A stretch of DNA of 43,240 bases from Niastella vici (GTDB lineage: Bacteria > Bacteroidota > Bacteroidia > Chitinophagales > Chitinophagaceae): contig NZ_LVYD01000085.1 of assembly GCF_002077945.1 (NCBI RefSeq), positions 1 through 43,240 on the forward strand, written 5' to 3'. Position 1 is the stretch's first letter. The number at the start of each line of letters is the position of its first letter. The position numbers were made by a program, and so were the translations under genes. Below the pieces are notes generated by a model. It saw only the letters and a list, made by a program, of their open reading frames with translations. It had not been told where the DNA came from and did not search any database. Shown here in pieces: positions 1 to 9,467 of the stretch.

Positions 1-61
1 TACTTTTTAAGTTGCGCTCAATGTAACCCCGGCAAATCAGGGAATAAGGGGGAACCTGTTC

Positions 62-98
62 AATAAAGCATTCCTCACCGCGGGAGGAATGCTTTATT
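62..98. terminator. Bidirectional hairpin terminator
   Basis: A perfect 15-bp inverted repeat (arms 62-76 and 84-98) encloses a 7-base loop. It lies just beyond the stop of the leftward gene at 120-758 and is followed on the plus strand by a T-rich stretch, so it may also end a gene lying off the left edge. Bases 1-61 show no gene that I can support. Confidence 0.75.
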
Positions 99-119
99 AT
101 TTCTTATTTTATTCAGCCT

Positions 120-758
120 TTACTGCCCCGCCAGCAACTCATTATACTTCTTCACCACCTGCACAAAATCATCCGGGCTGTGCATTTTAAGCTGGTGAGC
201 GGCGATGAACTCGGCAACCGGTTGCTTTTTATCGGAAAATTGCTCAGGCAGGGCAACCCGGTCGGCTGGTAACAGCGTGAGGGCGCCATTTTGATAGAGA
301 TAATAATATTCAACTTCTTCCATGCGGCGGCTGATGCGGCCATTCACCGTGACGATCTGTTTTTCTTCTATAATATTCCGGGCAGGGAGGCGAAGCAGGG
401 AGGCTTTACCCTGCCACAACAGTTGAAAATACGTGCTTTCTGATGTTTTATCAGTTTGCGGAAAACCGCGGCGAAATAGCAGGGAGTCCTTGTTTTTGGG
501 ATACATTACAAATTCCTGCACCTTGCTTTCAGCGGCAAAGGCACTTCCGTTGAACTGCATCAGCAGCATGTTCTTCAAACAATCGAACTTCAGCTTGAAC
601 TGGTTCACGGTACGGCCACTGGTGAATCGCACCACCCCTTCGCACCAGTCTTTTAATAAATAAGGATTTCCGGATATGTCATTCAGGTCGTCTTCTTTGG
701 CTATTTGACCAAGGGCGCACTGGCTCAGCAACAGCAAACACCAGGCTATATGTTTCAT
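120..758 (-). CDS. Secreted protein of unknown function
   Basis: A 212-residue protein that I do not recognise. I placed the start at the ATG at 758 because the next residues (MKHIAWCLLLLSQCALGQ) form a clean signal peptide with cleavage after ALG. Upstream extension to 854 would add 32 residues with no signal-peptide logic. The mature part is mixed polar with many Lys/Glu and two Cys (around residues 39 and 60) and no recognised catalytic motif. The overall look (short export signal, KxKFD strand-like segments, YYLYQNG) resembles the small secreted Bacteroidota proteins of unknown role. It stands alone, transcribed leftward, with a strong terminator 22 bp after the stop. Existence as a gene is well supported; function is unknown. 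Confidence 0.75.
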   Translation of the reverse strand: MKHIAWCLLLLSQCALGQIAKEDDLNDISGNPYLLKDWCEGVVRFTSGRTVNQFKLKFDCLKNMLLMQFNGSAFAAESKVQEFVMYPKNKDSLLFRRGFPQTDKTSESTYFQLLWQGKASLLRLPARNIIEEKQIVTVNGRISRRMEEVEYYYLYQNGALTLLPADRVALPEQFSDKKQPVAEFIAAHQLKMHSPDDFVQVVKKYNELLAGQ

Positions 759-984
759 GATGGCAATTTTAGTTGTGTATAAGGTACGAATTTTTAGCTT
801 CATTGTATGCTTATCAATTTCCTGATGCTGTTTAACTCTACAAAAAGGCGCCAATCTTCAAATCACCCACCATGCCTTGCTTTATATGCCGTTCCTGTTC
901 GTGAACTCGAATGTTTGCCGCCAGCTTCCTTCAGAATTCGTGGTCACCCACGCTCATCCCATCTCTTTCCCCCAAGCGCAAAAA
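759..984. other. Intergenic stretch, nothing recognised
   Basis: The spacer between the secreted-protein start and the groESL terminator. I see no RNA gene, no clear TAnnTTTG box and no coding sequence with sensible composition; the short open frames here have no signal or family resemblance. Confidence 0.5.
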
Positions 985-1015
985 AAAAATCCCGTCCGGC
1001 ATAACCGAACGGGAT
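985..1015 (-). terminator. Rho-independent terminator of groSL
   Basis: Read leftward, an 11-bp stem (ATCCCGTTCGG pairing with 989-999, one G-T pair) with loop TTATG is followed by nine T residues. It lies about 60 bp after the groL stop and is the natural end of the groS-groL transcript. Confidence 0.85.
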
Positions 1016-1075
1016 ACTATTTTGAGGTAAGTGCCGAAAGCATTTTCATACCTCCTGCTTCTTACTTCATATTTC

Positions 1076-2740
<1,665 letters not shown>

Positions 2741-2760
2741 TTAAATATAAAGTCGGAGGT

Positions 2761-3051
2761 TTAAACAATTGCCAGGATGTCGCTCTCACGCATGATCAGC
2801 AGGTCATCACCTTCAATCTGGATCTCGGTACCGGCATATTTGCCATATAAAACGATATCCCCAACCTTAACAGTAACCGGCTCATCTTTTTTACCAGGAC
2901 CGGCAGCTACAACCGTACCACGTTGAGGCTTTTCTTTAGCAGTATCAGGAATAATGATACCACCGGCGGTTTTTTCTTCCGCTTTAGCTGGTCTAACAAT
3001 TACCCTGTCATGCAGCGGGGTAACGTTTATCGCTTCTACTTTCTTAGCCAT
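2761..3051 (-). CDS. groS: Co-chaperonin GroES (10 kDa subunit)
   Basis: A 96-residue co-chaperonin that caps the GroEL ring. The sequence shows the family pattern: [36 protein letters not shown] near the N terminus (mobile loop included), then [14 protein letters not shown] and the C-terminal [15 protein letters not shown]. It is the first gene of the groS-groL operon. A TAnnTTTG box lies about 90 bp upstream. I saw no CIRCE-type inverted repeat between that box and the start, so heat regulation by HrcA/CIRCE is not supported from this sequence. Confidence 0.98.
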   Translation of the reverse strand: MAKKVEAINVTPLHDRVIVRPAKAEEKTAGGIIIPDTAKEKPQRGTVVAAGPGKKDEPVTVKVGDIVLYGKYAGTEIQIEGDDLLIMRESDILAIV

Positions 3052-3140
3052 AGTGTATTAATTTTTGATTTTAGATGATGTAATAGAGGATATGAATTTT
3101 CCAACAAGTGTTGGTCATCCCTGCCAAAAAAGCCGGGCGG

Positions 3141-3148
3141 CAAAAGTA
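3141..3148 (-). promoter_or_regulatory. Putative -7 box of groSL
   Basis: Read leftward this is TACTTTTG, matching the Bacteroidota -7 consensus TAnnTTTG. It sits 90 bp before the groS start. A TTG lies upstream, but only 14 bp away, so the -33 element is not convincing. Confidence 0.45.
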
Positions 3149-3338
3149 AACGAATTTTATACCAATCCTTCCCCACAGGTCATTTTTTCAGCGTTTTTGG
3201 CAAACTATGGCAGAAACTCAAACAACCGGGCAGCCCGATTGTTCACCCATGTGCCATTTTTGCAGCAACCGGCCCCTTTCTCTAAAATGCTATCGTTGAA
3301 CAAGAAATGGAGAATATGATAAAGTTCATAAACACGAT

Positions 3339-3370
3339 TTTGGGGGTACCCCGTAAATCATATAGCTTTG
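3339..3370 (+). promoter_or_regulatory. Promoter of nusB (TTTG-N20-TAGCTTTG)
   Basis: TTTG at 3339-3342 and TAGCTTTG at 3363-3370 are separated by 20 bp, a full match to the Bacteroidota -33/-7 pattern. Transcription from here would start after 3370, which excludes the longer open frame beginning at 3307 and supports the nusB start at 3397. Confidence 0.75.
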
Positions 3371-3396
3371 TGCCCTCAAAAACAAGTTCTTGCAAG

Positions 3397-4377
3397 ATGA
3401 TCAGTAGAAGAATTATTCGTGTGAAGGTTATGCAAACCATTTATTCTGTAGAAAGTCAGGTTGCAGAATCAGGCGGAGAAATGCCTTCCAAGCCTGTTGA
3501 CACCGTGAAAATTTTACAGAAGCATTTTGATCAAACCCGGCAGCTTTTTATTTATTTGATCCATTTTCTCACTGAGGTGGCCCGCTATGCGGAAACAGAC
3601 GCCCGCAACCGCGCCTCCAAACACCTGCCAACCAAAGAAGACCTGAACGTTAACATCAAGCTTGCCGGTAATGAATTGTTGTGGAAGATCCTTGATCATC
3701 CTTCCTACAAACAAGCCGTAAAAGACGATAAACCTGAACAATTGATAGATGCAGACCTGCTGCGTAAAATCTACCTTGAACTGGTTGAATCGGAAAAATA
3801 CCAGCAATATATCTCTATACAGGGCCGTGATAAGAAAGAGGAGAAAGAGATGCTGGAGTTCATATTTGATACCCTGTTGTTACCAAACGAAACATTTACC
3901 AGTTATATAGAAGAGTATTTTTCGAATTGGGACGATGATGCCGATATGCTGGTAGTGCTGATGCAGAACTTCCTGAACAAACCTGCAGCTTACAACTTTC
4001 AGGAACTGCTGAGCAAGGAAAAATGGCAATTTGCCAAAAACCTGCTGCAAACCACACTTGAGAAAAAAGAACTGGCGCTTCAATATATAAAACCCAAACT
4101 CAAGAACTGGGACCCCGACCGTATTGCCGCCCTCGATATGATCCTGATGCGGATGGGCGTGTGTGAATTCCTGTTCTTTGAAACCATTCCGCCCAAGGTT
4201 ACCATTAATGAATACATTGACCTGGCCAAAGAATACAGTACGCAGCAAAGCGGCCAGTTTGTAAATGGGATCCTGGATAATATTCATAAGGACCTGGTAC
4301 GGGATAATCAAATGAATAAAGTAGCTTTTACCCCGAACGCGGCGCCGGCATCGCCATCAGCGAATAAACCTTCCTGA
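3397..4377 (+). CDS. nusB: Transcription antitermination factor NusB
   Basis: A 326-residue NusB, which with NusE (S10) binds boxA RNA and supports processive transcription of rRNA operons. The start is set at the ATG at 3397 (MISRRIIRVKVMQTIYS), the typical NusB N terminus, just downstream of a good promoter; the open frame extends upstream to 3307 but would include the promoter. The C-terminal half carries the conserved NusB fold segments: NWDPDRIAALDMILMRMGVCEFL and the following INEYIDLAKEYSTQQSGQFVNGILDNI. It is about twice the length of E. coli NusB, as is usual in Bacteroidota, where a long insertion separates the N-terminal helix from the RNA-binding helical bundle. It heads the row nusB - DUF1573 - yajC - coaE. 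Confidence 0.93.
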   Translation: MISRRIIRVKVMQTIYSVESQVAESGGEMPSKPVDTVKILQKHFDQTRQLFIYLIHFLTEVARYAETDARNRASKHLPTKEDLNVNIKLAGNELLWKILDHPSYKQAVKDDKPEQLIDADLLRKIYLELVESEKYQQYISIQGRDKKEEKEMLEFIFDTLLLPNETFTSYIEEYFSNWDDDADMLVVLMQNFLNKPAAYNFQELLSKEKWQFAKNLLQTTLEKKELALQYIKPKLKNWDPDRIAALDMILMRMGVCEFLFFETIPPKVTINEYIDLAKEYSTQQSGQFVNGILDNIHKDLVRDNQMNKVAFTPNAAPASPSANKPS

Positions 4378-4392
4378 TTGGCATCCATTAAT

Positions 4393-4400
4393 TAGATTTG
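4393..4400 (+). promoter_or_regulatory. Putative -7 box before the DUF1573 gene
   Basis: TAGATTTG fits TAnnTTTG and lies 16 bp before the ATG at 4417. No TTG occurs at the expected distance upstream, so this may be only a weak internal promoter. Confidence 0.4.
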
Positions 4401-4416
4401 CAAAAATTTATCCTTG

Positions 4417-4860
4417 ATGAAATACTTTTTGGCCCTGATCACTGCAGCCATTTTTGTTGGCTGTGATTATGCAGACAAAACGCCGGCTTCGGGTGTTACA
4501 GAACTGCCCAAAGAAGCGTTTGACAGCACCAAGTTCACGACGATTGAATGGATCGATTCAACCAAAGACTACGGTAAGATCACCTTAGGACAAAAACTGG
4601 ATGTATCTTTCCGTTTCAAGAACACAGGCGATAAACCCCTGATCATCCGGAGCGTTCGGCCAGGTTGCGGTTGTACCGCCGCCGAACCGCCCAAAGAACC
4701 TATAGCGCCGGGCGCCGAAGGAGTCATAAAGGCTACCTTTAACAGCGAGGGCAAGGAAGGACATAACAGCAAGGATATTTTTATAGATGCCAATACCAAG
4801 GGCACCCAGAACCATAAGGTGCATTTTGATGTTGAAGTAGAGAAAGCCGCCAGTAAATAG
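4417..4860 (+). CDS. DUF1573 domain lipoprotein
   Basis: A 147-residue predicted lipoprotein. The ATG at 4417 is preferred to the TTG one codon upstream. The signal peptide MKYFLALITAAIFVGC ends in a lipobox with Cys16. The body is one DUF1573 (ASH/MSP-like beta-sandwich) domain, recognisable from DYGKITLGQKLDVSFRFKN, the RPGCGCT motif and APGAEGVIKATFNSEGKEG. Members of this family are abundant in Bacteroidota; none that I know of has a settled biochemical role. It lies 39 bp after nusB and 47 bp before yajC, so co-transcription is plausible. The family call is firm, the function unknown. Confidence 0.9.
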   Translation: MKYFLALITAAIFVGCDYADKTPASGVTELPKEAFDSTKFTTIEWIDSTKDYGKITLGQKLDVSFRFKNTGDKPLIIRSVRPGCGCTAAEPPKEPIAPGAEGVIKATFNSEGKEGHNSKDIFIDANTKGTQNHKVHFDVEVEKAASK

Positions 4861-4907
4861 GTAATTGGCAGTACGTCAAATTAACAAATTTTCAAATTTC
4901 AATAACA

Positions 4908-5249
4908 ATGACAGATTTAGTTATTTTTCTGCAGGCCCAGGGTAACGGAGGAGTGTTGCAACTCGTCCTGTTAGTTGGTATGATCCTCGTATTCTGGTTA
5001 TTCATGATCCGCCCGCAGGCCAAAAAGGCAAAACAGGCAAAATCATTCCAGGAAAATTTACAGGAAGGCGATAAAGTGGTTACCATTGCCGGTATCCATG
5101 GCAGAGTGAAAAAGATCAATGTAGATGGCACCTTCGACCTGGAAACCAGCCCCGGCAGCTATATGAAAGTGGAAAAAAGCGCCATCTCTATGGAGATGAC
5201 AGCAAACGTGAATAAAGCCACTACTGCTGCTGCTACACCAGCAAAATAA
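4908..5249 (+). CDS. yajC: Preprotein translocase subunit YajC
   Basis: A 113-residue accessory subunit of the Sec translocon that associates with SecDF. One transmembrane helix (LQLVLLVGMILVFWLFMI, about residues 17-35) is followed at once by the diagnostic RPQAKKAKQAKSF and then the small cytoplasmic domain LQEGDKVVTIAGIHGRVKKI. An Ala/Thr-rich tail ends the protein. It follows the DUF1573 gene and is closed by a strong terminator at 5291. Its partner secDF is encoded elsewhere in this window at 10953. Confidence 0.96.
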   Translation: MTDLVIFLQAQGNGGVLQLVLLVGMILVFWLFMIRPQAKKAKQAKSFQENLQEGDKVVTIAGIHGRVKKINVDGTFDLETSPGSYMKVEKSAISMEMTANVNKATTAAATPAK

Positions 5250-5290
5250 TTCCCACCCCTGCCCCCTAAAGGGGAGGATGGAAAATACCA

Positions 5291-5316
5291 GAGGCCCCTA
5301 TCGGGGCCTCTTTTTT
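5291..5316 (+). terminator. Rho-independent terminator after yajC
   Basis: A perfect hairpin (GAGGCCCC with GGGGCCTC, loop TATC) is followed by six T residues. It closes the nusB-DUF1573-yajC group and implies that coaE has its own promoter. Confidence 0.9.
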
Positions 5317-5339
5317 GTCCCGGAAAGAGTCGTCAATCG

Positions 5340-5356
5340 GCTTGCTTATAGCAAGC
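5340..5356. repeat. Short perfect inverted repeat
   Basis: GCTTGCT and AGCAAGC, with loop TAT, form a 7-bp stem between the yajC terminator and coaE. There is no T tract, so it is not a typical terminator; role unknown. Confidence 0.5.
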
Positions 5357-5381
5357 GCTAATGTATCATGGAATTTATTAA

Positions 5382-5407
5382 CTCCCCCTTCAGGGGGTTG
5401 GGGGGTA
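5382..5407. repeat. CTCCCC/AGGGG/TTGGGG intergenic repeat
   Basis: A C-run, CTT, G-run element (CTCCCCCTTCAGGGGG, then TTGGGGGG) just before coaE. Relatives occur at 5262-5278, 7160-7184 and, degenerate, near 18615-18636. The C-run and G-run can pair into a small hairpin. Elements of this look are scattered between genes in many Bacteroidota genomes. Confidence 0.6.
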
Positions 5408-5425
5408 TTTTCCTAACTTGCTCAT

Positions 5426-6019
5426 ATGACTTTAAGAATTGGCCTAACCGGTGGTATTGGCAGTGGCAAAAGCACCGTTGCCAAAGTATTTGAAACCATG
5501 GGCATTCCCGTGTATTATGCCGACGATGCCGCCCGCCGCATCATGAATGAAGATGAGCAGGTACGGCAACAGATTGTAGCGTATTTTGGCCCTTCTGCTT
5601 ACAAAAACAACCAGCTCGACCGTCAGTATATAGGCAGCCAGGTATTCAACAATAAAGAAAAACTGGAATTCATGAATTCCCTGGTGCACCCGGCCACCAT
5701 CAAGGACGCCGAACAATGGATGCACAAACAAACCACTCCCTACGCCATCAAGGAAGCAGCCATCATCTTTGAAAGCGGCACCCAGGACCAATACGATTAC
5801 ATCATTGGCGTTTCGGCCCCTACTCCATTACGAATATTGCGCGCCATGAAACGCGACGGTTCCTCCCGCGACCAGGTACTGGCCCGCATGAACAAACAGA
5901 TACAGGAAGTGATCAAAATGCGTTTATGCGATTTTGTTATTTATAATGATGAACAGCAGGCCATTATACCGCAGGTAATTAAAATACATAATGCTTTGGT
6001 GCTGGAAACACAGGAATGA
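5426..6019 (+). CDS. coaE: Dephospho-CoA kinase
   Basis: A 197-residue kinase that phosphorylates the 3'-hydroxyl of dephospho-CoA, the last step of coenzyme A synthesis. The P-loop GLTGGIGSGKST is at residues 6-17, followed by the family segments VYYADDAARRIM (Asp at the substrate site) and LVHPATI. The C-terminal part includes R..R.MKRDG and ARMNKQI typical of the lid and base-binding region. Length is normal for the family. A TAACTTG stretch at 5414-5420 resembles a -7 box just before the start. The gene ends 2 bp from the stop of the convergent hydrolase gene. Confidence 0.96.
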   Translation: MTLRIGLTGGIGSGKSTVAKVFETMGIPVYYADDAARRIMNEDEQVRQQIVAYFGPSAYKNNQLDRQYIGSQVFNNKEKLEFMNSLVHPATIKDAEQWMHKQTTPYAIKEAAIIFESGTQDQYDYIIGVSAPTPLRILRAMKRDGSSRDQVLARMNKQIQEVIKMRLCDFVIYNDEQQAIIPQVIKIHNALVLETQE

Positions 6020-6021
6020 AA

Positions 6022-6999
6022 TCAGCTGATTAGCGCATTGCTCTTCCTGCCCCGGTACACCAACCACGCCGTCAACGCCAACACCGCTACCCCCGCGGCC
6101 ACAGCTACGCCCGGCGTTAACCGGTTGATCTTCTGCGGCACATAGGTTACCCCGCCCTCGTCGGTTACCGCCGCTTCTTTAGTGTACCGGCCATGTACCG
6201 GCACCGCCAGCTCCCTGAAATTATCGGCCAGTTTGTGGAGCATTTTCCGCATTTCTTCCCCCTTCATCACCTGTCCATGCCCAGTAGCCACTGTTTCCGG
6301 TTCCAACGTAGCCAACTCCTGTACCGAGCGGGCAGCTGCCGGCCAGTCGTAGGTAAAGTACCGGGGTGGCCCGGTCAGGATCTTGCTTTGCGTCATCACC
6401 GACCAAACCGATTCCTGGCGGGTAGTTACAAAGGCATCGCCGGCCAGCAATACGCGGTCTCTTTTTCTGAACAAACTGATATGCCCCGGCGAATGACCCG
6501 GCGTATGAATGTACTTCCAATCAGGTAAGAATGGCAGACTGCCATCCTGTGGCAGCAATTGGATATGATCACTGATGTTGACCGGCCCCGTAGGAAATAC
6601 CGGCGAAACCACCGATACCAGTCCACCCCCGGCCCAGGGATCGGCGGGCGGATAGGCCGAAAGCCCGGTGAGATAGGGCAATTCCATCAGGTGGGCAAAT
6701 ACCGGCACGTCCCATTCCCGCGCCAGCTCCATGGCCGATCCTACATGATCAAAATGCCCATGGGTTAAAATAATGGCAGCAGGTTTTGAATCGGGCCAAA
6801 AAAGATTATCGGCGAGTTCTTTGATCTTCGAAGCTGAGCGCTTAAGGCCGGCATCGACCAGCACCCATTTTTTTTCAACAGCATTATGAATGAAATACAT
6901 GTTTACATACCCATCGCGCACGCCCCAGATGCCGGGCGCTACCGTAAACCAGTTTACATTCATCACTGATCGCATCGTTCCGCTTTTCATTGGTGACAT
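6022..6999 (-). CDS. Metallo-beta-lactamase-fold hydrolase with C-terminal membrane anchor
   Basis: A 325-residue hydrolase. The zinc motif HGHFDH is at residues 80-85 (THxHxDH pattern), followed by the other metal ligands in HTPGHSPGH (around 165), AGDAF (around 187) and ATGHG (around 242). This is the glyoxalase II/RNase Z-type superfamily arrangement with two metal ions. The segment after residue 295 (PGVAVAAGVAVLALTAWLVY) is a transmembrane helix followed by RGRKS, suggesting a C-terminal anchor, which is unusual for this superfamily. No N-terminal signal peptide is visible. The start at 6999 is uncertain; Met13 (6963), just before NVNWFTVAPGIWGVRDG, is an attractive alternative. Substrate cannot be told. 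A terminator separates it from the GH127 gene upstream. Confidence 0.85.
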   Translation of the reverse strand: MSPMKSGTMRSVMNVNWFTVAPGIWGVRDGYVNMYFIHNAVEKKWVLVDAGLKRSASKIKELADNLFWPDSKPAAIILTHGHFDHVGSAMELAREWDVPVFAHLMELPYLTGLSAYPPADPWAGGGLVSVVSPVFPTGPVNISDHIQLLPQDGSLPFLPDWKYIHTPGHSPGHISLFRKRDRVLLAGDAFVTTRQESVWSVMTQSKILTGPPRYFTYDWPAAARSVQELATLEPETVATGHGQVMKGEEMRKMLHKLADNFRELAVPVHGRYTKEAAVTDEGGVTYVPQKINRLTPGVAVAAGVAVLALTAWLVYRGRKSNALIS

Positions 7000-7099
7000 T
7001 TTTATAATTGGAAGAAATAGTTATGGTACTACTTATTTCAATAAATAAAATCTGTGCCAGCGGAAGGCCGAAGTAAGAATTAAGATATAAGAAGTAAGA

Positions 7100-7134
7100 A
7101 AGGGTGAATCTTTCTGTAAGGAAGACTCACCCTT
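7100..7134 (-). terminator. Hairpin downstream of the GH127 gene
   Basis: AAGGGTGA (7100-7107) pairs perfectly with TCACCCTT (7127-7134). Read leftward it is followed by a T/C-rich stretch, not a pure T tract. It lies about 50 bp after the GH127 stop and before the hydrolase gene. Confidence 0.6.
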
Positions 7135-7159
7135 GTTATAAAGTTGTTACCGGTTCTTT

Positions 7160-7184
7160 CTCCCCCCTTCAGGGGGGTTGGGGG
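7160..7184. repeat. CTCCCC/AGGGG/TTGGGG intergenic repeat
   Basis: A second copy of the C-run/CTT/G-run element seen at 5382. It abuts the stop codon of the GH127 gene (7185-7187) with no spacer. Confidence 0.6.
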
Positions 7185-9221
7185 TTACTTGTTTTCTATC
7201 GGTTGTAAGGTTTGTTCGCCTATTATTTCAACATCTTTCACTTTTACCGGGAACCATACCATCATTTCCCCTTTGCCGCGGTTGGCCCAGGCATAATAGG
7301 GAATAGCGGTCAGTGTTTTTCGACTGGTTGATACCGTTTGCGCATTTTCATCAACTGTGATCACCGGCACTTCGCTTTGCAGCACTTCCACGCCATTCAG
7401 CAGATTGGGTTGGAACCGGGCCTGGAACGTTGCATTGGATGGAATGAGGATATTGGCGGCTTTGCCATTGTTATCGGCCCATTCGGCACAATAGATCAGT
7501 GGTCCGCGTTGCAGGGCCACCTTGCCCTGGTCGTCTTTTACCTTTTCATTGGCTACCACCCGGCGCACATCCATGGGCAGGTCAACCTTTAGCACATCAC
7601 CTTTCTTCCAGGTGCGCTTTATTACAGCATAGCCTTTTTCAATAGTATACTCAACCGGTTGCCCGTTTATAGAGATGGCGACCTGGCTGGTCACATTATC
7701 ACTAAAAGCATACAGGTTGGAAGGGATGGCTTCATTACGCGCCCAGCCCGGGATACGCACCAGCAGGCTGAAGGCATCTGTTTTCTGAGGCGTTACCGTA
7801 AAGCTCAGCGCCCCCTCCCAGGGATAATTATTCTGTTGTACTATTTGCACCGGCTTGCCATGCACCTGCATGGTGGCTTTGCCTGATACAAACAGATTAA
7901 TATATACCGCATCGGCTTTCTGTGCATACACATAACCCGGAATTGATGGGATCAACCGGGTAAGGTTGGTGGGGCAGCAGGAGCAATCGAACCAGCCCGA
8001 ACGCTCGGGTTCCATCGCATGGTGCGAAAAATGGTTGGTGATCTGCATGGCATTGGTATAGAAAAAGGATTTGCCATCGAGGCCGAGGCCGCTGATCAAA
8101 CCGTTGTACAATTGCTTCTCCAGCACATCCATATATTTGGAATCGCCATGCAGCAGGAACATGCGATAATTCCAGTACACGCCCGCAATGGCGGCACAGG
8201 TTTCATTATAGGCGGTGCCATTGGGCAGCTCATAATTCTCCCCATAGCGTTCACCGGCCGGAATAGCGCCGAGCCCGCCCTGTACATAGATCTTTTTGCT
8301 TACCATATTCTGCCAAATACTATCAACAGCCTGTAACAACTTTTCATCGCCGGTAAGGGCCGCCACATCGGCTACGGCCGAATACAAATAGCCTGCCCGA
8401 ACGGCATGGCCCACTGCTTCGCGCTGATCAACAACGGGAATCTGGTCCTGCCAGTAAGAACCGTTTTTCCAGGAGTCTTTACTTTTTACATCGTAGCCAT
8501 TGTAATGGCCACGTTCTTCCACAAAGAATTTGGCTGTATTCAGGTATTCGGGTTTGCCGGTAATGCGGTACAGTTTTACGAGGCCCATTTCAACGATCTC
8601 ATGACCGGGGGCTACATGCTTTTTACCGGGACCAAAAACTGAACATACCAGGTCGGCATTTTTCAGGGCTATATTCAACAGGTTCTTTTTACCGGTTGCA
8701 TAATAATGGGCATAAGCCGCTTCGTATAAATGACCGCTGTTGTACAGCTCATGGCTAAGCTCGCGTTCTTTTACCCAACGTTCGGCGCCGGCCCAGGCAT
8801 GGGGCTGCTGCGGATTGATGGTGCGGGCAGTGTACAGGTAGCCATCGGGCTCCTGTGCTTTGGCCACTATATCAATGAGGGAATCAATATAGGCTTCCAG
8901 CTTTTTATCGGGGAACAGGCTCAGCGAAAAGGAAGCGCCCTCAATGGTTTTGTAAATATCAGTATCATCGAAAGGAAAGGTGGTACAGAACTTTCCGGTA
9001 TGGGCTGCGGCCATTTCAAAGTTCTTTACGCGGCCGGTGCTTTCGCAACGGGCAAAGGAAGCGGGGATGGTCACGGTGTGGTTCACCTTCATCCGGGGCA
9101 GCCAGAAATTATCGGTAAACTGAACGGCAGTAAAATTAACTGAATGAACGGGATAATCTTTTGGTTGGGCCAATACGGCATTGGCAGCAAGCATGGTAAT
9201 AGCAAACAGGGATCTTTTCAT
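7185..9221 (-). CDS. GH127 family beta-L-arabinofuranosidase (DUF1680)
   Basis: A 678-residue secreted glycoside hydrolase. Signal peptide MKRSLFAITMLAANAVLA, cleaved near residue 18. The body is an alpha/alpha barrel of the GH127 type with C-terminal beta domains. The catalytic zinc-cysteine centre is recognisable: Glu340 and Cys342 in YNETCA, and Cys415-Cys416 in DCSCCPTN. These match the Glu338, Cys340, Cys417 and Cys418 of the studied Bifidobacterium enzyme HypBA1, in which the zinc-bound Cys is the nucleophile. Family members release L-arabinofuranose from plant glycoproteins or pectin side chains; the precise substrate here is inferred. It stands alone, without a SusCD pair or other carbohydrate genes next to it. 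Confidence 0.93.
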   Translation of the reverse strand: MKRSLFAITMLAANAVLAQPKDYPVHSVNFTAVQFTDNFWLPRMKVNHTVTIPASFARCESTGRVKNFEMAAAHTGKFCTTFPFDDTDIYKTIEGASFSLSLFPDKKLEAYIDSLIDIVAKAQEPDGYLYTARTINPQQPHAWAGAERWVKERELSHELYNSGHLYEAAYAHYYATGKKNLLNIALKNADLVCSVFGPGKKHVAPGHEIVEMGLVKLYRITGKPEYLNTAKFFVEERGHYNGYDVKSKDSWKNGSYWQDQIPVVDQREAVGHAVRAGYLYSAVADVAALTGDEKLLQAVDSIWQNMVSKKIYVQGGLGAIPAGERYGENYELPNGTAYNETCAAIAGVYWNYRMFLLHGDSKYMDVLEKQLYNGLISGLGLDGKSFFYTNAMQITNHFSHHAMEPERSGWFDCSCCPTNLTRLIPSIPGYVYAQKADAVYINLFVSGKATMQVHGKPVQIVQQNNYPWEGALSFTVTPQKTDAFSLLVRIPGWARNEAIPSNLYAFSDNVTSQVAISINGQPVEYTIEKGYAVIKRTWKKGDVLKVDLPMDVRRVVANEKVKDDQGKVALQRGPLIYCAEWADNNGKAANILIPSNATFQARFQPNLLNGVEVLQSEVPVITVDENAQTVSTSRKTLTAIPYYAWANRGKGEMMVWFPVKVKDVEIIGEQTLQPIENK

Positions 9222-9406
9222 TGGAAGCGCTCATTTTGTGCCCTTAAATATACGGTAAAAACTAATACCAACGCCGTATTTGTCGTATTGACACTAAATG
9301 TTATGGAAGCATACTATCGCGCATTGCCGAACAGCATTACCAAACGATGAACGTAATGCAGGCGCAACTGCAGTTAAATAGTAGCACCGGCGCCGGGTAC
9401 CTAAAA

Positions 9407-9439
9407 CAAAAACCCCGGCAACATACCTGTTACCGGGGT
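9407..9439 (-). terminator. Rho-independent terminator of the aminotransferase gene
   Basis: Read leftward, ACCCCGG..TGTT pairs with AACA..CCGGGGT and is followed by TTTTGTTTT. It begins about 30 bp after the stop at 9468. Confidence 0.8.
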
Positions 9440-9467
9440 CATTATATACTTTTATAAGCTTGTATGC

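Noticed and set aside
1..61. End of a gene entering from the left edge
   Set aside because: Too little sequence, and several frames contain stops; the terminator at 62-98 hints at it but does not prove it.
3065..3319. An 84-codon open frame upstream of nusB
   Set aside because: It overlaps the divergent promoter region of groS and nusB and has no protein-like features.
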